In this document: piece after piece, positions 53,998-62,742 of the stretch
How the letters are laid out: each line of letters starts with the position of its first letter
How positions within the stretch are numbered: position 1 is the stretch's first letter
From: Actinomadura madurae
Lineage (GTDB): Bacteria > Actinomycetota > Actinomycetes > Streptosporangiales > Streptosporangiaceae
DNA: 64,000 nucleotides
Assembly (NCBI RefSeq): GCF_900115095.1
Contig: NZ_FOVH01000002.1
Coordinates: 682,001-746,000, forward strand
Direction of reading: 5' to 3'
Made by a program: the position numbers and the translations under genes
Notes under the pieces: model-generated
Database searches by the model: none
Told to the model about the DNA's origin: nothing
Seen by the model: the letters and a program-made list of their open reading frames with translations, nothing else

Positions 53998-56067
53998 GTG
54001 ACGAACCGTACCGACGCAGTCGCGGAGATGGCGTTCGCCGCCGTGCGGATCCTGGCGAGCCGCGATCAGTTCGCCGACCTGGAGGGGCTCCGCTATGGCG
54101 AACTCTCCGACCAGATCTTCATCGCCGTCCCGGATCTGGAAGCCCGCTGGCGGGAGATGTCCGACGACCACCGCTGGAGCTATGCCGCCGGGCAGGAGTT
54201 TCGGTGGGCTACCACCAGGCTGCAGAAGGCCGGATGGCTGAACAAGCGCAACCGCAAATGGTGGCCGACAGGCTTGGGCTGCGCCGCCCTGGACGAGTAC
54301 CCAGATCCCGTCCCCTTCTACGACGAGGCGTCCAAGGCGTTCCAGTACTGGCGCCGGAACAAGGACCGGTTCGAGACCGCCACCGAGTACGCCGAAGCCC
54401 TCCCGGAAGGGCAGTGGGCGTCGGTGGCGGACGTGGCGTTCGAAGCTGGCGTCGATGCCACGGCACTCGTCCGGCTGCTCCAGGGCCACCGGCCGGAAGG
54501 ATGGCACCGGCTGCTCGCGGACGACGGCGCCCTGCCGCGCGAAGCGCATCTCACCGAGCCGGAACGTGAGGAGTGGTTCCGTCTCCTGGACGAGGACTCC
54601 GTCCCTGCGCTGGATGGACGGGCTGACCCGCAACACCGGATGGCCGCCGCCGACCTGCGCCTCCTGGCCGTTCCGGACGTTGAGGAGGACGCACGGTCGC
54701 GGCGCGCGTGGCTGGTCCGCGCGTCGGACGTCCTCGCGGGCGACCTGATCACCGACCTGTGGCTCCCCGAGGGCCGGTGTTCCCTGGCCGCGTCCAGGCT
54801 GCGCGATCTACCGCCCGGTGCGCCGGTCGAGCAGGTCGCGCACGCGGTCCGGGAGGACTACTCAGGGATCGGCGTCCAGGACCGGGAGCGCCTGACCGCC
54901 GAGTACCACGCCTTCCTGTCCCGCATGGGCGAGAACGACATCGTCGTCACCAACAACGGCAGCGACATCTACCTCGGGGTCGTCACCGGACGTCCGTTCT
55001 TCGTCAGCAGCGTGGGGGAGCGCGCCAATCTCCAAAGGGCCGTGGAATGGCGCAACGCCGACCGGCCGGCCGACTATGACGAGCTGCCCGACGAGTTCTC
55101 CGTCCTGGTGGGCAACCCCGACGCCGAGGTCGTCGAGCTGACCACATTGCTGCCGGACCTGGAGAAGCGGCTGGGAGAGCCCGTCGAAGTCCCCGAGCGG
55201 ACCATGCGCCTCCCCGACGCGACCGGCGAACTCGCCCGCCACCTCCTGGTCGACCGCGCATGGCTGCAGGAATGCGTCGAGCTGCTCCGCGAACGACCGC
55301 AGCTCATCTTCTACGGGCCGCCCGGTACGGGGAAGACCTACCTGGCGCGGCACCTCGCCCGCCACCTGACCTCCGGCCGCCGGGAATGCGTCCAGCTCGT
55401 CCAGTTCCACCCCGCCTACTCCTACGAGGACTTCTTCGAGGGCTACCGCCCGGCGAAGACCGAGGACGGCACCGTCTCGTTCGACCTTGTCCGCGGCCCG
55501 CTCCGCCGGGTCGTCACCGCCGCCCGAGCCCACCCCGGACGCCCCTACGTGCTGATCATCGACGAGATCAATCGGGGCAACCTCGCGAAGATCTTCGGCG
55601 AGCTGTACTTCCTGCTCGAATACCGGAAGGAGCGGGTCAATCTGCTGTACGGCACCGAAGGCGACGAAGGCTTCTGGTTGCCGGACAACGTCATCATCAT
55701 CGGCACGATGAACACCGCCGACCGCTCCATCGCCCTCGTCGACACGGCCATGCGGCGCCGCTTCTGGTTCACCGAGCTCCACCCCGACGCGCCCCCGGCC
55801 CGTGACATGCTCGCCCGCTGGCTCGACCGCGAGGACCTTCCCGACGAACCCGCCCGGCTGCTCGCCGAACTCAACAGCCGGATCGAGGACCGCGACTTCA
55901 AGGTCGGCCCGTCCTACCTGATGCGGGAAAGTGCCGCCACCGGCACCGGCCTGGAGCGCATCTGGCGCACCCAGATCCTTCCCCTGCTGGAAGAGCACCA
56001 CTACGGGGACGGTACCGACGTCCCGGCCCGGTACGGGCTGGACGCGTTGCGGAGCAGGCTGACGTGA
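53998..56067 (+). CDS. mcrB: McrB-like AAA+ ATPase/GTPase of a modification-dependent restriction system
   Basis: About 689 residues from GTG 53998 (MTNRTDAVAEM); ATG 54028 is an alternative. N-terminus (about 1-95): a winged helix like that of Mrr (LRYGELSDQIF...WATTRLQKAGWLNKRNRKWWPTGLG). Middle (about 285-375): NDIVVTNNGSDIYLGVVTG...VEWRNADRP, a beta-rich segment that could read modified bases. AAA+ core: Walker A GPPGTGKT at 440-447, LIIDEINRGN and GTMNTADRS, the McrB hallmark motifs, and an arginine-rich AMRRRFWF. It forms rings that translocate DNA and activate McrC. The ATGA overlap with McrC confirms the pair. Confidence 0.9.
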   Translation: MTNRTDAVAEMAFAAVRILASRDQFADLEGLRYGELSDQIFIAVPDLEARWREMSDDHRWSYAAGQEFRWATTRLQKAGWLNKRNRKWWPTGLGCAALDEYPDPVPFYDEASKAFQYWRRNKDRFETATEYAEALPEGQWASVADVAFEAGVDATALVRLLQGHRPEGWHRLLADDGALPREAHLTEPEREEWFRLLDEDSVPALDGRADPQHRMAAADLRLLAVPDVEEDARSRRAWLVRASDVLAGDLITDLWLPEGRCSLAASRLRDLPPGAPVEQVAHAVREDYSGIGVQDRERLTAEYHAFLSRMGENDIVVTNNGSDIYLGVVTGRPFFVSSVGERANLQRAVEWRNADRPADYDELPDEFSVLVGNPDAEVVELTTLLPDLEKRLGEPVEVPERTMRLPDATGELARHLLVDRAWLQECVELLRERPQLIFYGPPGTGKTYLARHLARHLTSGRRECVQLVQFHPAYSYEDFFEGYRPAKTEDGTVSFDLVRGPLRRVVTAARAHPGRPYVLIIDEINRGNLAKIFGELYFLLEYRKERVNLLYGTEGDEGFWLPDNVIIIGTMNTADRSIALVDTAMRRRFWFTELHPDAPPARDMLARWLDREDLPDEPARLLAELNSRIEDRDFKVGPSYLMRESAATGTGLERIWRTQILPLLEEHHYGDGTDVPARYGLDALRSRLT

Positions 56068-57299
56068 CCGTCGTCCGGCTCCGCGAGAACGCCCCCTGGA
56101 CGGAGCACGAACTCACCTCCGAACAGGCCGCCGCCCTTCTCTCGTCCGGTCTGGCGCGCGTGGCACCGGGGCCGGGACCCGGGTTGTGGCGACTCCGGGA
56201 CAACGGCCTTGTCGGTGCCGCGCGGACGGGGCCGGCGCGGACTCCCGTCGAACTCCGCGTCGAGCCCAAGACTCCCATCGACCGGCTCCTCTTCCTCCTC
56301 GGCTACGCGCGGAACCCCCGCGGCTGGAGACAGGAGGACGTGGACGCCGGCGAACGGCCGGACCTGCTGCCCGCCCTCGCCCACGCCTTCGCGCGCTCCG
56401 CCGAACGGGCGCTGCGCCAAGGCGTCCTGCTCGGATACCGGGACACGGAGGAGGCCCTGCCCGTCGTGCGCGGGCGCATCCGCATGATCGACCAGGTCCG
56501 GCGCCGCCACGGCCTCCCGGTGCCGGTCGAGGTCCGGTACGACGACTACACCACCGACATTGCCGAGAACCGGCTGCTGCTGGCCGCCGCTCACCGGCTG
56601 CTCTCCCTCCCAGGCGTTCCCATGGGCACCCGCAGACTGCTCCGCCACCTGCCGCTGAGGCTGGACGGGGTCGAACGCCTCATCCCCGGCCGCCCGCCGC
56701 CCGCCTGGACCTCCACGCGACTCAACACCCGCTACCAGTCGGCGCTAGGACTGGCCGGCCTCGTCCTGCGCGGCGCGTCCTACGAACTCGACGACGGCAC
56801 CGCCCTCCACGCGGACGGGTTGATGCTGGAGATGTGGCGGGTATTCGAGGACTACCTCTGCGTCGCGCTCGCCGAAGCGCTCCGGCCGTACGGGCACATC
56901 GCGCGGCTCCAGGACAAGCGTCACCATCTCGACAGGGCGCACCGGGTCCGGCTGCGTCCCGACCTCGTTCTCGACACCGCCGACGGGCGCCCTTTCACCG
57001 TCGTGGACGCCAAGTACAAGGTGGACGACACGCCCCAATCGGATCTCTACCAGGTACTCGCGTACTGCACGGCGATGAACCTGCGGCGTGCCTACCTCGT
57101 CTACGCGTCGAAGAACGAGACGCACATCCACATCATCACGGGTACCGAGGACGTCCAGATCGTGGAAGCCGCCCTCGACCTGTCGGCCCCGCCCGAAGCG
57201 CTCGGCGTCCAGGTCACCGAACTGGCCCGCCGGATCGCGGCCGACCACGTCAGTACGGGTGATGTTTCGGGGCGTTCGGCGGCCACTCGCTCGTCGTGA
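56064..57299 (+). CDS. mcrC: McrC-type nuclease subunit
   Basis: 411 residues. The N-terminal half is the McrB-binding region (VRGRIRMIDQVRRRHGLPVPVEVRYDDYTTDIAENRLL is the usual McrC stretch). The C-terminal half is the PD-(D/E)XK nuclease: LRPDLVLD with D300 and VVDAKYK with D315 and K317, followed by QSDLYQVLAYCTAM. It cuts DNA bearing modified bases when driven by McrB. Length is normal. Such a system would destroy DNA methylated by incoming enzymes and constrains which host methylases can be kept. Confidence 0.92.
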   Translation: MTVVRLRENAPWTEHELTSEQAAALLSSGLARVAPGPGPGLWRLRDNGLVGAARTGPARTPVELRVEPKTPIDRLLFLLGYARNPRGWRQEDVDAGERPDLLPALAHAFARSAERALRQGVLLGYRDTEEALPVVRGRIRMIDQVRRRHGLPVPVEVRYDDYTTDIAENRLLLAAAHRLLSLPGVPMGTRRLLRHLPLRLDGVERLIPGRPPPAWTSTRLNTRYQSALGLAGLVLRGASYELDDGTALHADGLMLEMWRVFEDYLCVALAEALRPYGHIARLQDKRHHLDRAHRVRLRPDLVLDTADGRPFTVVDAKYKVDDTPQSDLYQVLAYCTAMNLRRAYLVYASKNETHIHIITGTEDVQIVEAALDLSAPPEALGVQVTELARRIAADHVSTGDVSGRSAATRSS

Positions 57300-57334
57300 A
57301 CATCGGGCATCGGGCTCAAGCCGCCGGGCCCGCA

Positions 57335-57364
57335 CCGGCCGGGAGGGCGACGCCGCCCGGCCGG
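57335..57364. terminator. Bidirectional hairpin terminator
   Basis: Perfect 9-bp stem CCGGCCGGG (57335-57343) with CCCGGCCGG (57356-57364), 12-nt loop, between the McrC stop (+) and the end of the small - strand gene. Very stable and correctly placed for both. Confidence 0.65.
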
Positions 57365-57369
57365 GACGG

Positions 57370-57900
57370 TCACGACCGGCGCAGGCGCTCCATGAGCTCG
57401 GGCGGGACGGGGACCGGCAGCGCATCCACGTCGAACTCGCGCCCGTCGACGACCTGCGCGGCCTCGGCGATCAGCGAGTCCACGCCGCCCTCGTCCAGGC
57501 CGGCCTCGTCTACGAGGTGGAAGAGGACGGCGTACAGAGCGGCCACCATGTCTTCCGGGGGCGCACCGAAAGGTGGCGCCTCCCCGAGCGCTGGGTCCTC
57601 AAGGAGCATGCGGATGGTCTTCTCGATGACGAGCGCGCCGAGCGCCTTCGGGTCGTCGAGCGCCACCCGCACGCGGGCCACGAACCGGATCACGTCCGCG
57701 AGCGTGTAGGCGGGCGCGAACCGGCGGTGAAGCATGGTCGCGGTCGCGAACGTCAGGAGCGCAGAAAAACCCATCGGATTGGGGTCGGCGTCCAGGGATT
57801 CGCCATGGTCGCGCTCGAAGTCGTCCGCGCTGTCCAGGAGCAGCCCGCGCACGGCATCCCGGTGGAGGTCATCGATGGTGATCTTCAACTTACCGGTCAT
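57370..57900 (-). CDS. Cassette 2 small protein B (unrecognised family)
   Basis: 176 residues. Same block order as the other small proteins but the most divergent copy: AVRGLLLDSADDF, NPMGFSALLTFATATMLHRRF, LADVIRFVARVRVA, IEKTIRMLL, then AALYAVLFHLVDEAGLDEGGVDSLIAEA and a Pro-rich tail. ATG 57900 is 4 bp after the preceding stop. The cassette lacks the large protein gene. Confidence 0.75.
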   Translation of the reverse strand: MTGKLKITIDDLHRDAVRGLLLDSADDFERDHGESLDADPNPMGFSALLTFATATMLHRRFAPAYTLADVIRFVARVRVALDDPKALGALVIEKTIRMLLEDPALGEAPPFGAPPEDMVAALYAVLFHLVDEAGLDEGGVDSLIAEAAQVVDGREFDVDALPVPVPPELMERLRRS

Positions 57901-57904
57901 CCGG

Positions 57905-58360
57905 TCACCATTCCTCGGCGTCGCGGCGGGCTGTGGCGAGAAGGCGGTCGAGGGCGCCGCCCGGCGGGAGGTCCCCAGCCAGGTGCATGAGAATCGCGAT
58001 CAGATGGCTGTTCTTGGTGGCGCCGTCGATGTCGCCGATTTCGCCGCGTCCGAGCGTGTACGCGATCATCTTCTCGGCCACGGACGGGTCGATGTCGTCG
58101 AGGAGGTGGAGGTTCTCCGCGCGCATGTCCGCGACGAACTCGATGATGGCGGCGTCACCTTCCCGGGCAAAGCGCCGGTCGACGGCCTCGAAGAAGGCGC
58201 TGAACAGCAGGCGGGCGAACCCCTCGCAGTCGTCCTCCGTCTCGATCTGCTTCGACAGCTCCCGGTAGTCGTCGTTGCAGCGGGTCAGCAGCGCGCGCAC
58301 CGCGGCGACATGGAGACCCGTTATCGGGATTCTTCGCTCGTCGGCATCGGGGGAGCCCAA
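57905..58360 (-). CDS. Cassette 2 small protein A (unrecognised family)
   Basis: 151 residues from a TTG with AGGAGGT 5 nt upstream. Blocks match the A proteins at 50682 and 60275: HVAAVRALL, CEGFARLLFSAFFEAVDRRF, IIEFVADMRAE, IDPSVAEKMIAYTLGRGEIGDIDGATKNSHLIAILMHLAGD. The GDIDG...H segment is close to ADIDDKT in the 60275 copy. The conserved operator lies 134 nt upstream, the same distance at which it precedes the large genes in the other cassettes. Confidence 0.78.
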   Translation of the reverse strand: MGSPDADERRIPITGLHVAAVRALLTRCNDDYRELSKQIETEDDCEGFARLLFSAFFEAVDRRFAREGDAAIIEFVADMRAENLHLLDDIDPSVAEKMIAYTLGRGEIGDIDGATKNSHLIAILMHLAGDLPPGGALDRLLATARRDAEEW

Positions 58361-58494
58361 GGTGCACCTCCTATCGCTTTCCGGATCGATTTCACGACCT
58401 TTATATCACGGCCATCTTTCTGTTCGAGCTCAGCTTTGAAAATGGCGCTCGAATAGAATTTGAGCACCCAATGATTGTTCGTCCGGCTGACGGG

Positions 58495-58514
58495 CGTGCG
58501 AATCTCGCACGTGC
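58495..58514. promoter_or_regulatory. Cassette operator element, copy 2
   Basis: CGTGCGAATCTCGCACGTGC, 17 of 20 positions as in copy 1. It overlaps an exact 20-bp palindrome AATCTCGCACGTGCGAGATT at 58501-58520. It lies between cassette 2 (-) and the RsbW-type gene (+), so it could control both. Confidence 0.7.
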
Positions 58515-58681
58515 GAGATTTGGGGATGTGAGCACCGTGCGTGCCGATCCGCCGCCCGGAAGCCCCGAAACGACGAATCATCGTGACCGGGTGGCGACTT
58601 CCTGTGACGATTGACGCGCGGACCAGGAGTGACCCGAAGGATCCGCAGCACACGATGTCCGTTACGACCGCGAGGTGTCCG

Positions 58682-59107
58682 ATGTCCCCGACCATGCTCC
58701 CGGCAGTCCCGCCCGCGCCGCTGCGGTGGCGGCGCTCCTTCCCCGGCGGGCCCGAGCAGGCCCGCAACGTCCGGCGGTTCGTCGGCTGCCTCCTGGACGG
58801 CTGCCCGTTCCTCGACGACGTCCTGCTCGCCGCCGACGAACTGGTCGTCAACGCCCTGCGGCACACCAAGTCCGGTCAGGACGGCGGCTTCTTCACGGTC
58901 GAGGTCGCGCATGACGGCGCCCTGGTCGCCGTCACCGTCGCCGACCAGGGCGGCCCCGGTGAGCCCACCGTCACCGACGCCGGCGAGTTGGCCGAGTCCG
59001 GACGAGGGCTGCGCACCGTCTCCCTCACCGCCGCGAGCTGGGGCTGGCACGGCAACGGCGAGGGCCGCACCGTCACCGCCGTGTTCGCGGGGGAGTGGGC
59101 CGCATGA
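58682..59107 (+). CDS. RsbW/HATPase-family ATP-binding protein (second copy)
   Basis: 141 residues from ATG 58682 (GAGGT 5 nt upstream); ATG 58655 is the alternative. ADELVVNALRHTKSG is the N box, VADQGGPGEP the G1 box and ESGRGLRTV the G2 box. It overlaps the next gene (ATGA). It may phosphorylate or sequester a regulator, perhaps one of the orphan XRE/DUF397 pairs; that is inference. Confidence 0.82.
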   Translation: MSPTMLPAVPPAPLRWRRSFPGGPEQARNVRRFVGCLLDGCPFLDDVLLAADELVVNALRHTKSGQDGGFFTVEVAHDGALVAVTVADQGGPGEPTVTDAGELAESGRGLRTVSLTAASWGWHGNGEGRTVTAVFAGEWAA

Positions 59108-59670
59108 CCGCGCCGGCCTCCTGGACGCACGACCAGGTCCATCGGCGCGTCCACGCCGCGATGACCGCCGCCATGCGCGCCGACGTCCACGCCATCGACG
59201 CGGCACTCGTCCAGAACGGAGTCCTTGACCCCTACAGCCGCGATTTCGTCGCCGAGTCGCGTCGCCTGGTACTCGCCTGCACGGCCGCGCTCACCTGCGT
59301 GCTCTCCGCGCACCGCCCTGGCGAGGACCCGCACGGCCGCGAGATCTGCCGAGGCTGCGGCACCCGCGGCTGCCGCACCTTGCGCGGCGTCGCCGACGTC
59401 CTCACCGCCTACACGGTCCGCCCTTGCGGCGTCGACCGCGCCGAGGCGTGGCGCCGCGCCGACGCCCACTTCACCCGCGGCGCCCGCCCCGTCCCGGTCA
59501 TCGTCGAGGAGTTCCCGGACGGCTTCATCACCCGCGCCGCCGACGCCCCCGCCGACGACCCGGCTCCACTGCTGATCGTCGACCGCCACACCGGCGCCCT
59601 CAGCCGCTGGCCCCGCATGCCCCACCCCACCCTCATCCGCGAATACACCGCCTACCGCGCCGCCCATTGA
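59104..59670 (+). CDS. Unrecognised protein with Cys cluster, paired with the RsbW-type gene
   Basis: 188 residues, start overlapping the previous stop. The first half is helical; the middle has ICRGCGTRGCRTLRGVADVL, a possible metal site often seen in actinomycete partners of RsbW-type genes. The end, LLIVDRHTGALSRWPRMPHPTLIREYTAYR, resembles the closing part of YrhB/SUKH-type immunity-like domains. I do not recognise the whole protein. Confidence 0.7.
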   Translation: MTAPASWTHDQVHRRVHAAMTAAMRADVHAIDAALVQNGVLDPYSRDFVAESRRLVLACTAALTCVLSAHRPGEDPHGREICRGCGTRGCRTLRGVADVLTAYTVRPCGVDRAEAWRRADAHFTRGARPVPVIVEEFPDGFITRAADAPADDPAPLLIVDRHTGALSRWPRMPHPTLIREYTAYRAAH

Positions 59671-59768
59671 GAGCGTCCAGCTCCCTTCGGTGGCAGAGAG
59701 CGTTGCCAGCAACGGTGGTCATCGCGGAACACTGACCAGACTCGACCTACGGAGATAGGTATGGGGTG

Positions 59769-60275
59769 TCAGGACCGTTGACCAGACGAGTCGACGGACT
59801 CGCTCTGCCGGGCGTCCAGCCACATCTTGGTGTATGCCGTGGTCTCGTCGATGAACTGCTCTAGGCCTGCACGGTCGAATTCGGCCTCGGCGATGAGGTA
59901 CAGCAGGATGATGACCTGGGCGTGCAGTACGGTCGACGGGTCGTCCGGTACATCGCCCTTCAGCGGTGCCGCGTCGACGGCGCGGCGGATCATGTCCTCG
60001 GCGACGAGCGTGTTGATCAGGTGAGCGTCTTCTTCGGCCTTGATCCGCAGGTCGGCGACGAAGCGAACGATGTCACCAACGGTGTAGGTCGGCGAGAACC
60101 TCCGCCGCACCGCCACGCAGAATGCCCCGAAGAGCAACGACATGTACCCGGCTGCGGTCTCGTCGTCCTTCTGGAGTTCGTCCTGCAGAGGCACCCACGC
60201 CTCGGGCCCGTCCAGTAAGAATGACCGCAACGCGAGGATGTTCTCCTCGCAAATTTCAACGCGCGAGTAGTTCAT
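59769..60275 (-). CDS. Cassette 3 small protein B (unrecognised family)
   Basis: 168 residues, the closest relative of the protein at 50194-50682 (shared EENILALRSFLLDGPEAWVPLQDELQKDDETAAGYM region with few changes). The ATG at 60275 overlaps the preceding stop (TGATG); a GTG one codon earlier is less likely because the alignment starts at the ATG. The C-terminal residues after the FIDETTAY helix are variable between copies. Confidence 0.8.
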   Translation of the reverse strand: MNYSRVEICEENILALRSFLLDGPEAWVPLQDELQKDDETAAGYMSLLFGAFCVAVRRRFSPTYTVGDIVRFVADLRIKAEEDAHLINTLVAEDMIRRAVDAAPLKGDVPDDPSTVLHAQVIILLYLIAEAEFDRAGLEQFIDETTAYTKMWLDARQSESVDSSGQRS

Positions 60276-60721
60276 CACTCAAGCATTTCTTCGGCATCTG
60301 CTCGGATTTGAGACATGAACGCCTCAAGTTCGGCCTTGGTGTAATGCTCCTGAGCAACCAGAGCTGCCAACAGAATGATCTGATGGGCGAGGACGGTCTT
60401 GTCGTCGATGTCCGCTATCGTTCCCTGGCCGAGAGCATGCAGTATTATTCGCTCTGCGACGTCAGGGTTTATCGTGTCGGGAGCCTCGTCATCCTTTTCT
60501 CGCGCGGTGGCAATGAAGTCAACGATTTCCCTTCGATCGGCGCTACGGCCCTCCTGGGCGAAACGTCGCTGGATCGCCTCGAACAAGCCAGCGGCCAAAA
60601 GCGCTGCATAGCCGACGTTGTCGGTCTCGTCGAGCTTGTTGAATAGTTGTAGGTGCTCTTCTGGTGGTTCCCCTGCCAATTGAGAGTGAAGGGCGGCTAC
60701 TTGGTCATCGGTTACCCGCAT
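60275..60721 (-). CDS. Cassette 3 small protein A (unrecognised family)
   Basis: 148 residues from ATG 60721, which has GGAGG 7-8 nt upstream and aligns with the start at 51128; the frame opens 5 codons earlier. Blocks: VAALHSQLAG, GYAALLAAGLFEAIQRRF, IVDFIATARE, INPDVAERIILHALGQGTIADIDDKT, HQIILLAALVAQEHYTKAELEAFMSQIR. It overlaps the end of the large gene by 17 bp, as in cassette 1. Confidence 0.8.
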   Translation of the reverse strand: MRVTDDQVAALHSQLAGEPPEEHLQLFNKLDETDNVGYAALLAAGLFEAIQRRFAQEGRSADRREIVDFIATAREKDDEAPDTINPDVAERIILHALGQGTIADIDDKTVLAHQIILLAALVAQEHYTKAELEAFMSQIRADAEEMLE

Positions 60722-62615
60722 GCTCTCTTCCTCCAAGCTTCTTGGTCAATTCGATACTCCGTCGAGTGATTTCGGTAAATATAATCATCCCGCTAACCAT
60801 GCCTACCATTACGTCTCCACCCTTAATGGGTTGATCCAGGGATTGGATATGGTCGGATATATTGCGGGCCAAGCAAGGTTGGACTTTTGGCGGCTTTGTG
60901 TCGAACTGCTTGAAAGCTGGTTTGGCGTTTTCGTTAACGGCGTCGTTGAGTTCTGCGGTGGCTCTGAGCATCTCCTTACGTAGATCCTTTGGACTCCGTC
61001 GACGCTCGGGATCTGCGGCGAGGAGGTCGCGTTCGGCTGGATCCTCTTGGGGGTTGCGGGGTTCGGCGCGGTCCGGCGTATCGTCTTCGACGTCGAAGCG
61101 TCTTTCCTGGATGAAGTTGCCGTCGCTGTCGCGGCGCAGGGTGATTCTTGCGCGATATGGGTTCTGTTCCGGTTCGGGCAGGTTTTCCTCATGGGTACCT
61201 AGTTCTTTGCCAGGTTCCTCCGTTTCGCTGGTTTGGGTTGGGGCGCGGTCGGGTGGGTTGCTTTCGGTGAAGGGTTCGGGGAGGTCTGTCTCCTCGGCTT
61301 TCTTATCATGGTCGCGCGTTTCTGTGGGTGAGGGTGAGGCGTCGCCGGCAGGGCGTTGGTCTGCTGGGGCGTCCCTAGTCTCGTCTTCTGTGGCAGAGGG
61401 TTGTTCCGGTTGCCGTTCCGGCGGTTTGGTTCCATGCTCCGCGGACTCTGGGGCGTTGGTGGCCGTCTCCGGTGTTGCTCGTTGCGGGTCGGTGTCGGTG
61501 GTTTCTGCGGTTGGCTTGTCTGTGGCTGGGGGTTGCTCAGTGGGTGGTGGTGTTGCAGGGGCCTCCGGCTTTGGGGCCTTCTCCTGCGCAGGCTTGGTCT
61601 CTGGGTTGCTCGTGCTGGCCTGGTCTTTGGGTGTCTGCCCAGTGGGCCGGTCGGAGTCAGCCACGGTGTTGCTGGTGGGCTGCTCCCTAGCCGGGATGTC
61701 GCCGTCCCGTGGGTTTGTTTGTCCGACCTGCTCTGCCTGTGGTCGTGTCTCGCCGAGTTCAGGTTCTGGTTTGTCCGACGCTTTGCCTGTGTTCTGATCG
61801 TCGGTGGTGACGCGCAGATTGCCGGCTTCGTTTGCCTTGGCGTTGTCGCTTTCGGCTACTGGTGGGGCGGGCTTGTCCTGTGGCGTGGTTTCGTCAGCCT
61901 GGAGACCGCCAGCGTCGGTCGCCGGCTTGCCGTCTCGGGGTTCTGGTGGCGCAGCGTTTTCATCCGTCTTCTTGGACGATGATTGATCGGTGCTGGGCGC
62001 CGGTGGGTCGCGCAAGTCCCAGCCGGCGTTCTGGAGGCTTTCGCGGCGGGTCATCGGCTTGGACGGCTCAGGGGCCTCGGTGGGCGGCTTGCCGGAGTCG
62101 TCTGCGCGGGGCTTGTCGCCGAGCTCGGTGCGGCTGTCCTTGTCGCCGAGAGGCTCTGTGTTCTTGGCCGCTTCGCCGTTCCGCTCGCTGGTCGACTGCG
62201 GTTCGGCGTTGGCCTTCGGGTGTCGCTCCCCAGGCTCGGTCGTCCGAGGTTCCCCCTTGCCCTCGTCCCGTGGCGCTGCCTCGCCGGTTTCGGGCTTCGG
62301 GCGGCCGGGCTCGCTCTTGCCGTCACCAGGCTGGGAGCCAGTCTCCGATCCGGTCCCCTTCTCGGTCTTGGGGGCGGCGGAGGCGCTCTCTTCGCTCGAT
62401 CCGGTCGAGGAGGACTCGTTGCTTTTCTGTCCGCGTTCGCTGCTGCTTTCCTGCTGGCCGTTGACGTTCCAGCCTGCGGCCTTGAGGCTCTCGATGCGGG
62501 ACTGCTGCCCGGGTGATCCGGGATTGTCGGGCGGTGGTCCACTGGCGCTATCAGGCTTTGTGGGCTTGTCCCCGGTTTCGGGACCCTTGTCTGATCCGCC
62601 GTGTTCCACGCCCAC
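60705..62615 (-). CDS. Cassette 3 large low-complexity protein with C-terminal hydrophobic segment
   Basis: 636 residues from GTG 62615 (MGVEHGGSDKG); the frame extends to 62861 but the start codons, upstream bases and MGV(D/E)H match cassette 1. Residues 30-48 hold DNPGSPGQQSRIESLKAAG and a weaker MTRRESLQNAGWDL block follows near 195. To about 520 it is built of E, K, P, T, S, D, A and G. The end has RKEMLRATAELNDAVNE (helical), then GGDVMVGMVSGMIIFTE, a likely membrane or amphipathic helix, and a basic tail. Same plan as the protein at 51115-53202 although the middle is not alignable, so selection seems to act on composition and on the two ends. Confidence 0.75.
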   Translation of the reverse strand: MGVEHGGSDKGPETGDKPTKPDSASGPPPDNPGSPGQQSRIESLKAAGWNVNGQQESSSERGQKSNESSSTGSSEESASAAPKTEKGTGSETGSQPGDGKSEPGRPKPETGEAAPRDEGKGEPRTTEPGERHPKANAEPQSTSERNGEAAKNTEPLGDKDSRTELGDKPRADDSGKPPTEAPEPSKPMTRRESLQNAGWDLRDPPAPSTDQSSSKKTDENAAPPEPRDGKPATDAGGLQADETTPQDKPAPPVAESDNAKANEAGNLRVTTDDQNTGKASDKPEPELGETRPQAEQVGQTNPRDGDIPAREQPTSNTVADSDRPTGQTPKDQASTSNPETKPAQEKAPKPEAPATPPPTEQPPATDKPTAETTDTDPQRATPETATNAPESAEHGTKPPERQPEQPSATEDETRDAPADQRPAGDASPSPTETRDHDKKAEETDLPEPFTESNPPDRAPTQTSETEEPGKELGTHEENLPEPEQNPYRARITLRRDSDGNFIQERRFDVEDDTPDRAEPRNPQEDPAERDLLAADPERRRSPKDLRKEMLRATAELNDAVNENAKPAFKQFDTKPPKVQPCLARNISDHIQSLDQPIKGGDVMVGMVSGMIIFTEITRRSIELTKKLGGREHAGNR

Positions 62616-62742
62616 GCTCGCTGCCCTTTCGTCGAGGGGAAGCGGACCACCATCAGGGCATCGGTCGGACGGGCCGCCAGGCGTGGCCCCTGACGTGCGG
62701 GGCTGACATCGGGAGCACGCCGATCCCCTATGAAATCGCGCA

